Source: Sphaerospermopsis aphanizomenoides BCCUSP55 (GTDB taxonomy: Bacteria; Cyanobacteriota; Cyanobacteriia; Cyanobacteriales; Nostocaceae). From it: a stretch of DNA of 52,184 bases. The translations under genes and the position numbers were made by a program. The notes beneath the pieces were generated by a model. The model made no database searches and had not been told where the DNA came from. It saw only the letters and a list, made by a program, of their open reading frames with translations. Position 1 is the first letter of the stretch; the number at the start of each line of letters is the position of its first letter. The stretch lies in NCBI RefSeq assembly GCF_001586785.1, contig NZ_LUFH02000033.1, positions 1 through 52,184 of the forward strand, written 5' to 3'. Below are positions 1 through 8,878 of this stretch, piece after piece.

Positions 1-1
1 A

Positions 2-115
2 TTTCTGCCTGACTACCCACTCAATTCTCCTCAACGTTTTTTTCGACTTTTTCAGCAAACCCTAATTAATTCAAGATTAACTGGAATTAACTCAAATCTC
101 CGACTTTTTCAATAA
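2..115 (+). CDS. C-terminal end of an unidentified gene (partial)
   Basis: An open frame enters from the left edge and runs 37 codons to TAA at 113-115, immediately within a terminator-like hairpin. The peptide is rich in R, L, F and Q, with RLFQ occurring twice, and resembles no family I can name. A stop codon lying inside a terminator stem is typical for a real gene end, which is the main support. It could equally be a chance open frame, since only 114 bases are visible. Confidence 0.3.
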   Translation, partial: FLPDYPLNSPQRFFRLFQQTLINSRLTGINSNLRLFQ

Positions 116-131
116 ATCGGGGATTTTTTTG
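94..131 (+). terminator. Rho-independent terminator
   Basis: A stem of about nine pairs (AATCTCCGA against TCGGGGATT, one G-T pair) encloses an A/T-rich loop and is followed directly by a run of T. It would end the gene that enters from the left edge. Confidence 0.55.
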
Positions 132-210
132 GATAGTGATATAGAAAATAAAGAGCGTCGCTTATAATAAACGACAAAATAATGAACAAAACACCCAATA
201 CGTTACATAA

Positions 211-567
211 TTAACCAATATACTCAATTTCACCTGAATCATTGATTAATAGAAATGCTCCCACTGATAAAGATGAGAGTATTTCACTTATTTTTTCCAT
301 CAGAGGAAGTAAATGATTAGGTTGAGTGCTACGAGAATCTAAAATAATAATTCTCAACATTTTACCTGTTAAATTTTGCTGATAGTGTAGATTTTTATCA
401 GCTGTAATAAAAGCATCAAAAGGATGTATTTCAGCTAAATCAAGAATTTGTTTATCCTTGAAACCGCGCCATCCCATATAATTAACATTATAAATCATAT
501 AACCTTTATTTAAAAAAGGTTGTTTCAGTTTTTTACTTAAAAGATTTTCGTCTAGTAAGATAATCAT
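211..567 (-). CDS. DUF5615 PIN-like toxin-type protein
   Basis: A 118-residue protein that opens MIILLDENL, the acidic N-terminal motif of the DUF5615 PIN-like fold. Further acidic residues lie in the LDLAEIHPFDAFITADKNL stretch (residues 43-61), as expected for a metal-dependent RNase site. DUF5615 proteins are usually the toxin half of a pair with a DUF433 antitoxin, and that partner lies directly upstream with a 4-nt ATGA overlap (564-567), implying translational coupling. Length and motifs look complete, so it is probably intact. Ribonuclease activity is inferred from the fold and has not been shown for this protein. Confidence 0.75.
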   Translation of the reverse strand: MIILLDENLLSKKLKQPFLNKGYMIYNVNYMGWRGFKDKQILDLAEIHPFDAFITADKNLHYQQNLTGKMLRIIILDSRSTQPNHLLPLMEKISEILSSLSVGAFLLINDSGEIEYIG

Positions 568-803
568 TCAGCACAACGTTCCTGGGCAATTATCAATTTA
601 GCTGCATTTTCTAAGACTTTCATAGTTTGAGTCTCCAGATAGGGAAAATCATTAATAAACTCAGCTAACCCCCCCTCACTTTCGAGATAGTCAAACAATG
701 TTTGTAAGGGAACACGAGTTCCTACAAAAACCGGAACTCCACTCATAATTTCCGGATCGGAGTGAATAATACCTTGAGTTTCTAATAATTTGTTTAGTGT
801 CAT
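564..803 (-). CDS. DUF433 antitoxin
   Basis: A 79-residue protein with the DUF433 signature: IHSDPEIMSGVPVFVGTRVP near residues 13-32, then a helical segment (LFDYLESEGGLAEFINDFP). DUF433 proteins are small winged-helix antitoxins and autorepressors that neutralise PIN-type toxins. It is the first gene of a two-gene operon, and its stop overlaps the start of the DUF5615 gene. The AT-rich upstream region (804-900) should hold the promoter and operator. Confidence 0.8.
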   Translation of the reverse strand: MTLNKLLETQGIIHSDPEIMSGVPVFVGTRVPLQTLFDYLESEGGLAEFINDFPYLETQTMKVLENAAKLIIAQERCAE

Positions 804-1140
804 GTTTCTTTCAAGAAATAACTCGATATCTTTGATTATAGCAGTGATATGTAAAGTTTTATTACTACTGTAAGGGAAGCGATGCTTTTATATAATTATA
901 GCAATAATAAATGATTCATGAGAAATTGTAAACGAATTTTTTGTTTAAGGCGCTCAATATTCACACTAGCAGTAGAGAACAGGAAGAAGGAGGTTTGAAA
1001 GTCTCTTAGCATATAGCATTTCCTAGTCTAAGGAAGCACAAAATTATCTGCGTCCATCTGCGTCCATCTGCGTTTAATTATTATTACTTGTACCTCACTT
1101 GAATGGGAATTGCTATAATAAAATCCAACATCCAAAATTA
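804..1140. other. Intergenic region with an 11-bp tandem repeat
   Basis: No gene is visible in these 337 bases. The only structure is a short tandem repeat near 1047-1075 in which an 11-nt unit (CTGCGTCCATC) occurs twice and then starts a third time. The right part is downstream of the chemosensory cluster and the left part is the promoter region of the toxin-antitoxin pair. Confidence 0.5.
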
Positions 1141-3483
1141 TTACGCCTCACCAATGACATCAATTACAGCCTTTAATAATGTACTGTCATGAAAACTGCT
1201 TTTAGTTAAATAGTAATTTGCTCCTGCTTCTAATCCTTGAATCCGATCCTCTTCCCGGTCTTTATAAGAAACAATAATCACAGGTAAATGCTTCAATTTG
1301 CCATTACTTCTAATTTGGGTGGTGAGTTCAAAACCATTCATGCGGGGCATATCAATATCTGTCACCACTAAATCGTAATCTCCACTGCGGACTGCATTCC
1401 ACCCATCCATGCCATTAACTGCAACATCTACTTTATAACCATTATTTTCTAACAATTTGCGCTCCATTTCCCGCACAGTGATAGAATCATCAACCACTAA
1501 AATTCTTTTATAGGTTTTGATAGCTGTTTGATCAGCAGACTGATTGACTTGACTAAGTTGTCCACTAGCCAGAACTTTAGTAATAGAACGGACTAAATCT
1601 TCCACATCAACTATCAAGACTGGCGAACCATCATCCATCAAAGCTGCGGCGCTGATATTAGGAACTTTGCCCAGTCGAGGATCTAAAGGTCGAACTACCA
1701 AACTGCACTCACCTAGAAAGCGGTCTACAACTAATCCATAATGATTAAGACGAGTGCTGCCAGTAATACGCGCTCCTCCATCGCTAATGACGACAATGGG
1801 TAGAAATTCTCTCTTCACATTTTGAGATGGTAATTCTAAAACTTGATGAGCCGATATCAAGCCTACTGGCTGATTATTAAGCATGAAAAATGGCTGATTT
1901 TCGGAGACGATAATTTCTGATTTCGGCAGCATCACTACCCTGTCAATACGCGCCAATCCAAAAGCATAGGGTTCGTGAGCTATTTCTACCAACAGAGTCC
2001 GCAATACCGACAAAGTGAGGGGTAGTTGCAAGTACAACGTCATTCCCTTTCCTGGTTGGGAAACTGCCCGGAGAGAACCTCCAACTTCTCGTACTGTGCT
2101 ATGCACTACATCTAAACCCACACCCCTACCGGAGATTTCCGTAACTGTTTGAGCAGTAGAAAATCCTGGTAAAAACAGGAATTCCATTAACTCATTTTCG
2201 GTGAGTTGGGCAGCCATTTCTGGACTGATATGGTTTTTCTTGATCACCTCTTGACGCAAGACTTCCATATCTATACCCCTACCATCATCAGAGACGGTAA
2301 TTAATAACATTCCTGCCCTATGAATCACTTCTATACGAATGTGTCCCTCTTCTGGTTTGCCGACAGCAAGACGTTCTTGGGGTGTCTCAATGCCATGATC
2401 TATGGCGTTGCGTAGAATATGGAATAATGGGGCTTCTAGACGTTCGAGGATGTCTCGGTCTACCAGGGTAGACTTGCCGATAATTTCTAAATTGACTCGT
2501 TTACCTAATTCCCTGGCCAAATCTCGCACCATGCGGGGAAAACTTTGTCCCCTATCAGCAAAGGGACTGGCATGGGTAGCAATGACTTGGCGATAAAGAC
2601 GATCAGAAAGGTTGGAGAAACGCTGGCAAAATAGTTCCAGTTCATTATGGCGATCGCTCAATAACTGCCGACATTCACTGGCGGTTTGTCGAGCAATACT
2701 CATCTGCTCTTCTATTTGCCTATTTCCATGATCTCGATTTCCATTCTCCCCGTTTCCCCATAAAACTTGTAATCCTTCCAATAGGCTGGATAACTGAACT
2801 TGGTTAGCTTTGAGTTTCAGCAACGAGTCGGCAAATTTCTCTAACCATTTGGCTTCAACTAAGGATTCCCCTGCTAAACCCATTAAACGATTAAGATTGT
2901 CGGCATTGACTCGCACTACGCGGTTCTGCACTATGTCTGGGGACTGGGGACTGGGGACTGGAGGGAGAGGTGGGGAGGTAGGAACTGGATAAGATGCCAA
3001 GGGAATTAATTCTTCTTTCTTCTCTGCTTCCCCTGCCTCCCCTGCTCCCCCTGCTCCCTGCTCCCCTGCCTCAACTGGGGTTGAGATAATAGCAGCGATC
3101 GCACTTACCAAACCTTGGACAATTCCATCATCAAACTGAGGTTCTGGGTTGCCAACACAAGCTTCTGCCATCTGTAAGAGCATATCTACTGCTTGTAGTA
3201 AGACATCGACATCAGCCGGGGTGAGGGTAATTGTTCCTGACTGAGCAGCTACAAAGCAGTCTTCCATTTTATGAGCTAGGGTGACAGCTGGATCAATTTG
3301 CACGATCCGCGCTGCTCCTTTGATGGAGTGTGCTGCCCGCATTAAAGCTGCTAATTCTTCTGTCGGATGGGGCTTGGTTTCCAGTGCTAACAAACAGTCA
3401 TTCAAGACTGCACCCTGAGCTTTTACCTCCATGCTGAATAAGTCCAGCAAGGAAAGATGACTAAAGTCTGACTCTTGTGTCAT
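1141..3483 (-). CDS. Hybrid CheA-type histidine kinase with C-terminal receiver (WspE-like)
   Basis: A 780-residue chemosensory kinase. Domains in order: Hpt (about 1-110, phosphoacceptor H52 in AAHSIKGAAR); a low-complexity Gly/Glu then Pro/Ser linker (about 135-185); dimerisation and HATPase regions (LFHILRNAIDHGIETP, DDGRGIDMEVL, GRGVGLDVV); a CheW-like domain (about 510-650); and a receiver (about 657-780, DDS motif, phosphoacceptor D709 in TDIDMP, K in LTKSS). CheA autophosphorylates on the Hpt histidine in response to the receptor array. A fused receiver, rather than only a free CheY, is the WspE/FrzE layout. It is the last gene of the cluster, and its start overlaps the preceding CheW stop by ATGA (3480-3483). 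The linker is encoded by repeat tracts at about 2938-3070. Confidence 0.93.
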   Translation of the reverse strand: MTQESDFSHLSLLDLFSMEVKAQGAVLNDCLLALETKPHPTEELAALMRAAHSIKGAARIVQIDPAVTLAHKMEDCFVAAQSGTITLTPADVDVLLQAVDMLLQMAEACVGNPEPQFDDGIVQGLVSAIAAIISTPVEAGEQGAGGAGEAGEAEKKEELIPLASYPVPTSPPLPPVPSPQSPDIVQNRVVRVNADNLNRLMGLAGESLVEAKWLEKFADSLLKLKANQVQLSSLLEGLQVLWGNGENGNRDHGNRQIEEQMSIARQTASECRQLLSDRHNELELFCQRFSNLSDRLYRQVIATHASPFADRGQSFPRMVRDLARELGKRVNLEIIGKSTLVDRDILERLEAPLFHILRNAIDHGIETPQERLAVGKPEEGHIRIEVIHRAGMLLITVSDDGRGIDMEVLRQEVIKKNHISPEMAAQLTENELMEFLFLPGFSTAQTVTEISGRGVGLDVVHSTVREVGGSLRAVSQPGKGMTLYLQLPLTLSVLRTLLVEIAHEPYAFGLARIDRVVMLPKSEIIVSENQPFFMLNNQPVGLISAHQVLELPSQNVKREFLPIVVISDGGARITGSTRLNHYGLVVDRFLGECSLVVRPLDPRLGKVPNISAAALMDDGSPVLIVDVEDLVRSITKVLASGQLSQVNQSADQTAIKTYKRILVVDDSITVREMERKLLENNGYKVDVAVNGMDGWNAVRSGDYDLVVTDIDMPRMNGFELTTQIRSNGKLKHLPVIIVSYKDREEDRIQGLEAGANYYLTKSSFHDSTLLKAVIDVIGEA

Positions 3484-4208
3484 GGCAGCACCTTTCTCTG
3501 TAAGGACATGAATAGTAATTGGTCATCAATATAGCTGAGGCTGCGTGATTGCCAGTGAAAAAACCCTTTGGTGTAGGTGTGATGGACTGAGGTGGCACTA
3601 TGGGGGGGATATCTTAATTCATCGTTATGAAATCGGTGTAAGCCATAGAATTCATCGACAGGAAAAACCCAGGTATTGCCACTTTTTTCAATTACTACCA
3701 TGCGGGAATAAACTATAGGACTCAAAGATTCAGGAACAGTTTCAGCCGCTTCTAGATGCAATAAGTGACTCAAAGAAATACATAATTGTAGTTCTCCTCG
3801 GATATTCACCAATCCTTTTAATATTTCGTTGCTGCGATGGGGTATGGTGTGAATCAATGTGGGTGATATGGTTTCTTTTAAGACTTGCGCTGGCAATGCC
3901 AACCATTCTTTCTGCAACCGAAAAATTGCTACTGTTAGACTTTCTGTGGTGGGTAAGATTTCAGATTCTGTTTGGAAATGTACTAGCTTGTTTCCTGCCT
4001 CTACTTTTGCCTCAGCGAAAAACTGAGTCCATTCATGCTGATAGTTTTTGGGAATAGAACGTTCTAGTAAGTTGCGTCCAGCAGAAGAGTAAACGGGACA
4101 ATTACGACAGTGAATAAAATTGGATAATTCTGAACAAGTGCGATCGCCTGTAATCCCAATTATATTCCAGCATCTTTCTACATTTGATAGCTCGTTCATG
4201 CCATCCAT
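3480..4208 (-). CDS. CheW-like adaptor with Cys-rich N-terminus (WspD-like)
   Basis: A 242-residue adaptor whose C-terminal two thirds is a CheW SH3-like domain (from about residue 90; motif [20 protein letters not shown]). The first 60 residues carry [13 protein letters not shown] followed by [18 protein letters not shown], a conserved Cys/His cluster that I associate with WspD-type CheW proteins rather than ordinary CheW. CheW couples the receptor to CheA; the Cys cluster might bind a metal or sense redox, which is inference. It overlaps the MCP stop by 13 nt and the CheA start by 4 nt, so the three genes are almost certainly cotranslated. Confidence 0.88.
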   Translation of the reverse strand: MDGMNELSNVERCWNIIGITGDRTCSELSNFIHCRNCPVYSSAGRNLLERSIPKNYQHEWTQFFAEAKVEAGNKLVHFQTESEILPTTESLTVAIFRLQKEWLALPAQVLKETISPTLIHTIPHRSNEILKGLVNIRGELQLCISLSHLLHLEAAETVPESLSPIVYSRMVVIEKSGNTWVFPVDEFYGLHRFHNDELRYPPHSATSVHHTYTKGFFHWQSRSLSYIDDQLLFMSLQRKVLP

Positions 4209-5986
4209 GATTCATTTTCTCCCATGAATCTATTACTGTTAGGGATGTATTTATCTACTGCATCATTCACCTTAAAGCGACTCATTTCTTGACGCAGACT
4301 GTTAGCGACTTGATTAAGTTTAGTAATAGCCTGATTAATCTCTCGCAAAGAAGCGGCAGTTTGCACAGAATTACTACTTAATTGGGACATGGCATCACTA
4401 ATTTGGATTGCTCCTTGCGACTGTGCCTCCATACCTTGACTGACTGCTTCATACCTCGGTGTCAACTCTTGCACCTGTTCAATAATTTGTCCAATTTGAC
4501 TACTAATACTAGCTACATCTTCTACACTTTTTCCTACTTCTGCGGCAAATTTATCCATTTCCATGACTCCTGTGGAAACGGATGATTGCATTTGTTTAAC
4601 CATTTGTTCAATGTCTATGGTTGCCACTGCTGTTTGGTCTGCCAATCTTCTTATTTCTCTAGCTACTACTGCAAATCCTAATCCATATTCCCCGGCTTTC
4701 TCTGCTTCTATGGCGGCATTTAATGACAATAAATTTGTCTGGTCTGCCACTTTAGTAATGGTGATAACTATATTATTGATATTATTGGCTTTTTCACTTA
4801 TTACTCCCAATCTCGCAGCGATGGAATTCGTTGCTTCTACTAATTGACGCATGGTTGTTTCCATCTGCAATAAGTCTTTTTGACTATCACTTGCTGCTAC
4901 TGTTGTTGCTTGGGATAATGCCGCTACTTCTTCTACTGTTTTGACTAATTCTCTTGATGTTGCTGATATTTCTTTGGCTGCTACTGTTACCTGGTTGGTT
5001 GATGCTACTTGTTCCGTGATACTTGTTTCTAGTTGTTTCCCTGATGCTGCTATTTGTGTTGCTGATGAGGTTACTTGGATTCCTGATTGTTGTACTTGTT
5101 GTATCAGTTTACTTAAATTCTGTGCCATATTTGTGAGGGTTGCCATTAACTTGCCAATGATATCTGTGGAGTTACTTTCTACCTTGACTGTTAAATCACC
5201 AGCAGAAACTCTATCTGCTAAAGTAAAAGCGTTTTGCAAAGAACGAGTTAACGCACGTCCAGGAATTAAAATAGTAGCTAGTGAAACTATTATGACTGTA
5301 ATCACAATACAGAAAAAATTTCCCCAAGTAACTAAATTAGAAAAATCTTGAATTGCTAAAAGTTGATTTTTCTGGTCTTCTATTTTTTTGTCTGCATTTT
5401 GTAATAAATAATTAATATTTATCCTGAGTTCATCCATAATTGTTTTACCTTTATTGGAAAGAATAAGCTCTAATAATTCTTTTTCTTTTCCATTCTTTTT
5501 GAAATTGATTGTTTCTTCTAGTTCTTGCATTTTTTGTTGAGATAGTTTTTGGATATGTTCAATTTTTTTGATTTCTTCATTATCAAATGAATTGGAAGTT
5601 TGTTTTTTAAGTTCATTGAATGCAGTATCTATATTTATTTTAGATTGTTGAAAAGGTTCTAAATATTCATTTTTTTTCGTAATTACAAATCCACGTTGAC
5701 CAGTTTCAGCATCAATTAAGAATTTTTCCAGTCCTTTTAAATTTGCTTTAATTTCATAGGTATGATTTACCAGATTGTTAGTTTCTCTAATTCTTTCATT
5801 AGTTGATTGGGCAACCAAGCTGGTAACAAAGGTTAATACAACTATGATTCCACAACCACCGAGGACAAATTGATTAATTTTTAATCCTTGTTGCATATTT
5901 TTAGGATGTTTTTGCAAGTTTTCAGAAATTAATTTTGGTAAAATAGAATAGTGGTGAATTTGAAAAAATATAACTTTAGCTATCAA
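4196..5986 (-). CDS. Methyl-accepting chemotaxis protein with CHASE3 sensor domain (WspA-like)
   Basis: A transmembrane chemoreceptor, up to 596 residues. A first membrane helix (about 38-60) precedes a roughly 160-residue helical CHASE3-like sensor region ([19 protein letters not shown] is typical). A second membrane helix lies at about 220-245, followed by a HAMP linker and a long coiled-coil MCP signalling domain with the hairpin tip [23 protein letters not shown] at 5986 is the longest start; an internal ATG at 5896 (M31) would place the first membrane helix close to the N-terminus and may be the true start. The sensor feeds CheW and CheA encoded immediately downstream. CHASE3-type receptors with this operon partner set are usually surface or envelope sensors rather than chemoeffector sensors. 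Confidence 0.9.
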   Translation of the reverse strand: MIAKVIFFQIHHYSILPKLISENLQKHPKNMQQGLKINQFVLGGCGIIVVLTFVTSLVAQSTNERIRETNNLVNHTYEIKANLKGLEKFLIDAETGQRGFVITKKNEYLEPFQQSKINIDTAFNELKKQTSNSFDNEEIKKIEHIQKLSQQKMQELEETINFKKNGKEKELLELILSNKGKTIMDELRININYLLQNADKKIEDQKNQLLAIQDFSNLVTWGNFFCIVITVIIVSLATILIPGRALTRSLQNAFTLADRVSAGDLTVKVESNSTDIIGKLMATLTNMAQNLSKLIQQVQQSGIQVTSSATQIAASGKQLETSITEQVASTNQVTVAAKEISATSRELVKTVEEVAALSQATTVAASDSQKDLLQMETTMRQLVEATNSIAARLGVISEKANNINNIVITITKVADQTNLLSLNAAIEAEKAGEYGLGFAVVAREIRRLADQTAVATIDIEQMVKQMQSSVSTGVMEMDKFAAEVGKSVEDVASISSQIGQIIEQVQELTPRYEAVSQGMEAQSQGAIQISDAMSQLSSNSVQTAASLREINQAITKLNQVANSLRQEMSRFKVNDAVDKYIPNSNRFMGENESWMA

Positions 5987-6213
5987 TACAGCAGATTGCA
6001 GATAAATGAAATAAAAAACTGAGGAACAAAGTCTTCAGTTTTTCCCTTATACCCCTACACCCCTACACCCCTACACCCTTACCTTTTGTAAATAGCAACT
6101 TGGGTTATTACTTGTTTTATACCGTATAAACGGAAACCCCACATTCATTGTTTAAACTTAATCAAATAGCCTAACACGAGTCTTCCAGATTCAAGCTAGA
6201 AAATTGATATTAA
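5987..6213. other. Intergenic region with short tandem repeat
   Basis: This gap lies between the cheR and mcp genes. It contains a run of a 9-nt C-rich unit (CCCCTACAC) at about 6051-6078. No ORF or clear terminator is visible. Its length suggests the mcp-cheW-cheA part could have its own promoter. Confidence 0.45.
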
Positions 6214-7446
6214 TTAAACTCTGTTCTGAAGTCGTTGGATACGTTGCCAGAGGATGTTAGCACTAACTACGTCTCCTTGATTTTCCTTCAATAAAGCTAA
6301 GTGAGTTAAGGCTTCTTGGTGGGTAGGTTGCAGATAAATTGCTTTCTGGAAAGACTGTAAAGAATCTTCATTTTTTCCCATTGCTTGTTGTAATTGACCA
6401 AGCAGTACATAAGCTTCTACACAAACCTTATTTTGTTTAATATAGTCGTTACATAATTCAATGGCTTCTGGTAAATGCCCTTGATCTGCCAAAGCTTTGG
6501 CGGTTTCTAGTAATTTCGCTGTATTATCTTTAGGCGTTAGATTTAAAGGTGTTGGCTTTAATTTATGGTCTATGATGTGTTGTTTTGAGTGAATTAGACG
6601 ATAATTTGGGTAAGTCTTTTTGTGTTCTTTAGATTTGATAGGAGCATGAACAACAGCTAATTTACGATAGGCAAATGCTGAAGAATGACGAATAGGAACA
6701 AAGCGAGAGTGCAGCAATAAACCTGCTTCTGCGTGTCCAACAAATAATAGACCTTCTGGATTTAATAATCTTTCTAAAATTCTAATTGTGCGTTCTTTGG
6801 TTGTGATGTCAAAGTAAATTAATAAGTTGCGGCAAAAGACGATGTGATATGGTTGCATCCCCAGCAAAAAATCTGGTTCGGCTAGATTACCGTAGTTAAA
6901 GTTCACAAGAGATTTTATTTTTTCATGCAGATGATATCCTGTTTCTTGATGTTGAAAATACCTTTCCTGAAATGATAGGGGATTACCACGAAATGAATAT
7001 TGATTGTAAATTGCTCGTTGAGCATTTAGCAAGGCTTTTTTACTAATATCAATGGCATCAATATGAAAATCATTCGGATTCAAACCTGCTTCTAATAAAG
7101 CGATCGCTAAAGAATAAGGTTCTTCACCTGTGGAACAAGGTACACTCAAAACCCGCAACACAGTATTTTTTTGATTTGGCAACCATTCAGATGCTATATA
7201 TTGCTGCAAATATTTAAAAGATTCTCTTTCCCGAAAAAACCAGGTTTCTGGGATGATTACACTGTTAATTAAGGCATCCAATTCCTGTGGATATGCCTGT
7301 ATTTTTGCTAAGTAACTATTAATATCTGTAATTCTAGATTCTAACATTCGCTGTTCTATAGCTCTAGCGATCGCATCAGAACCTATTGAGTTAGGGTCTA
7401 ACCCAATTTTTTTTCTCAGTAAAGCTTCGCCATCAGAATATATCAT
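6214..7446 (-). CDS. CheR-type protein methyltransferase with TPR tail (WspC-like)
   Basis: A 410-residue chemoreceptor glutamate methyltransferase. Residues 1-265 form the CheR domain, with PETWFFRE (66-73), a SAM-binding segment RVLSVPCSTGEEPYSLAI (about 98-115) and HIVFCRNLLIYFD. Residues 300-405 are TPR-like (PEAIELCNDYIKQN; ALTHLALLKENQGD). CheR-TPR fusions are typical of Wsp-type and other alternative-function arrays, where the TPR contributes to partner binding. It would methylate the adjacent MCP for adaptation. No CheB demethylase gene is in the window, so the counter-reaction must be encoded elsewhere or be absent. Confidence 0.9.
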   Translation of the reverse strand: MIYSDGEALLRKKIGLDPNSIGSDAIARAIEQRMLESRITDINSYLAKIQAYPQELDALINSVIIPETWFFRERESFKYLQQYIASEWLPNQKNTVLRVLSVPCSTGEEPYSLAIALLEAGLNPNDFHIDAIDISKKALLNAQRAIYNQYSFRGNPLSFQERYFQHQETGYHLHEKIKSLVNFNYGNLAEPDFLLGMQPYHIVFCRNLLIYFDITTKERTIRILERLLNPEGLLFVGHAEAGLLLHSRFVPIRHSSAFAYRKLAVVHAPIKSKEHKKTYPNYRLIHSKQHIIDHKLKPTPLNLTPKDNTAKLLETAKALADQGHLPEAIELCNDYIKQNKVCVEAYVLLGQLQQAMGKNEDSLQSFQKAIYLQPTHQEALTHLALLKENQGDVVSANILWQRIQRLQNRV

Positions 7447-7520
7447 TTTTCAGCGATGCATTAATTACAGCAGGGAACAGGGAATAGGGTAGAAAGTCTT
7501 TTGGTATATAGTTTTATACT

Positions 7521-7560
7521 TAAAATTTGTACTTCATTTACCCGCAATATGCTGTATTAT
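7521..7560. repeat. Dispersed approx. 40-bp repeat, copy 1
   Basis: The core TGTACTTCATTTACC followed by GCAATATGCTGTA recurs, with a few changes, at 24610-24650 on the same strand and at 42173-42199 inverted. It lies between cheW and cheR. Confidence 0.6.
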
Positions 7561-7562
7561 TT

Positions 7563-8036
7563 TTATTCCCTATGAACTTCAGCTACAAGATAAGCTTGTT
7601 GCACCTCTGACAATAAATATTCTATGTGAACACACTGAATCATGCCTTGCTCATCTATAATCATTTTACCCAAGTAAGGTGGTTTATCTATCTGAATATC
7701 CACATCAACTAAATCAATATCGGATTTTTGTAAAGTTTCTACAACTCTTTGTGCCTTCAAACCCATAATTTGCGGTACAGTCTCCTGTGTCGCATCTCTA
7801 CCCCAGTGATTAACTAAAATAATGCGTGTACTTAAATGATCAGCACAACTTTTATTACTTATTAATTGACACAGATCAATTACGGGAATAATTCTTCCTC
7901 GGTAGTTAAAAACACCAGCAAAATATTCAGGTGTATGGGGGAGTGTTGTTAGGTTGACAAGCGGTATTACTTCTACAACCTGCTGACTAGGTATAGCGTA
8001 ACGTTGATTATTGATATGGAAGAGTAGCATTAACAT
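7563..8036 (-). CDS. CheW adaptor (WspB-like)
   Basis: A 157-residue single-domain CheW (LLFHINNQRYAIPSQQVVEV at the N-terminus; YFAGVFNYRGRIIPVIDLCQL in the middle, the classical CheW motif). It scaffolds CheA to the chemoreceptor. It is the first gene in the transcriptional order of the cluster, 116 nt ahead of cheR. A CheW in front of CheR plus a second CheW next to CheA mirrors wspB and wspD. The start is chosen at ATG 8036, which begins directly with the first beta strand. Confidence 0.9.
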   Translation of the reverse strand: MLMLLFHINNQRYAIPSQQVVEVIPLVNLTTLPHTPEYFAGVFNYRGRIIPVIDLCQLISNKSCADHLSTRIILVNHWGRDATQETVPQIMGLKAQRVVETLQKSDIDLVDVDIQIDKPPYLGKMIIDEQGMIQCVHIEYLLSEVQQAYLVAEVHRE

Positions 8037-8435
8037 CTAGTCACCTCATCTGGGTTGCAAATAATAGTAATTCAAATATTCAAATTCCAGAAGTCAAGCA
8101 TCTAATTGTTAATGAATGATATAGGAATGCTTGTCAGGTGCGATTTTTTGGGATGACGGAGAGCGATCGCCCATCTGTAGTTTGTGGGAAGTTCGTTAGC
8201 GGGAGAGCATCCCAAATGTGCAAATTTATGTTTATCTTACGAAATAAACGCTCAAAGGCTTTATATGATTGAACCGCAAAGGACGCAAAGGACACAAAGG
8301 GAAGAGAGTTTAAGAGATTTTTTAGTGTTGCTGTGGTTATTTTTTCAAAATAGGGATGCTCCCGTTAGCGGTAGTTCACCGTAGGTATCGCTTGCTAAAA
8401 TAGAAGTAATTTAAAGTTACAGGAGAAACTAATCA
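8037..8435. other. Intergenic region between the chemosensory cluster and a toxin-antitoxin locus
   Basis: No convincing gene is present. The left part should hold the promoter of the chemosensory cluster. At about 8273-8300 there is a short repetitive stretch (CGCAAAGGACGCAAAGGAC), a common degenerate cyanobacterial repeat, and at 8355-8390 another short dispersed repeat (CGTTAGCGGTAG type). Confidence 0.45.
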
Positions 8436-8663
8436 ATGATATCTTTAGAAGTAGCGATCGCTAAAATCAAAAAATTACCTCTTGAACAGCTCAATGAAGT
8501 AATTAAATTTATCGAGTTCTTAGAATTTAAATCAGGAAACATTGATCTTATTTCACAAGAAACAAAAACTACAAAGAATTACCCACTGAGAGGAAAACCT
8601 ATTACCATTGCTAGTGATTTTGATGAACCTATGCCTGAACTTTGGGAAGCATTAGCAGAATGA
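8436..8663 (+). CDS. DUF2281 antitoxin
   Basis: A 75-residue protein. The N-terminal half (AIAKIKKLPLEQLNEVIKFI) is the DUF2281 signature and the C-terminal tail (LRGKPITIASDFDEPMPELW) is the toxin-wrapping segment. DUF2281 proteins pair with VapC-type PIN toxins. A good ribosome binding site (CAGGAG, about 8420) precedes the ATG. Its stop overlaps the ATG of the following PIN gene (ATGA at 8660-8663). The antitoxin looks intact although the toxin is broken. Confidence 0.8.
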   Translation: MISLEVAIAKIKKLPLEQLNEVIKFIEFLEFKSGNIDLISQETKTTKNYPLRGKPITIASDFDEPMPELWEALAE

Positions 8664-8851
8664 TTTTACTAGATACCCATATTTGGTTGTGGTTGCTTCA
8701 CGATCCAAGTCAATTATCACAAGCAGCACAAAAAGCTATTGAAAGTGAAGAATCCCAAAATGGTTTATTAGTTTCTGTTATTTCTGTAAGTAAGTGTGAA
8801 GCGCAGTGCTGTAGATGTAGTTTTCAATTGATAATCAGTGTAGGAGTTTAG
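8660..8851 (+). pseudogene. Truncated VapC PIN-domain toxin
   Basis: The ATG at 8660 overlaps the antitoxin stop. MILLDTHIWLWLLHDPSQLS is the canonical start of a cyanobacterial VapC (first catalytic Asp in LLDTH), and the match continues to VSVIS (about residue 42). The sequence then leaves the family (SKCEAQCCRC) and stops after 63 codons, where about 125 would be expected. The conserved Glu and later Asp residues of the PIN site are missing, so the product should be inactive. The break at about 8784 adjoins a palindromic sequence, so deletion or repeat insertion is likely. Confidence 0.75.
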
Positions 8852-8863
8852 CTAAACCCCTAC
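8840..8863. terminator. Hairpin between vapC remnant and asnS
   Basis: GTAGGAGTTTAG and CTAAACCCCTAC pair over 12 positions with one mismatch and almost no loop. It lies 16 bp past the asnS stop, so it may end asnS transcription, but no T-run follows on either strand. It could be a small palindromic repeat instead. Confidence 0.4.
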
Positions 8864-8878
8864 TACCTTCAACTATGA

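Noticed and set aside
8184-8384. 66-codon frame in the spacer before the DUF2281 gene
   Set aside because: Translates short dispersed repeats (PQRTQRTQRE); no start signal or homology.
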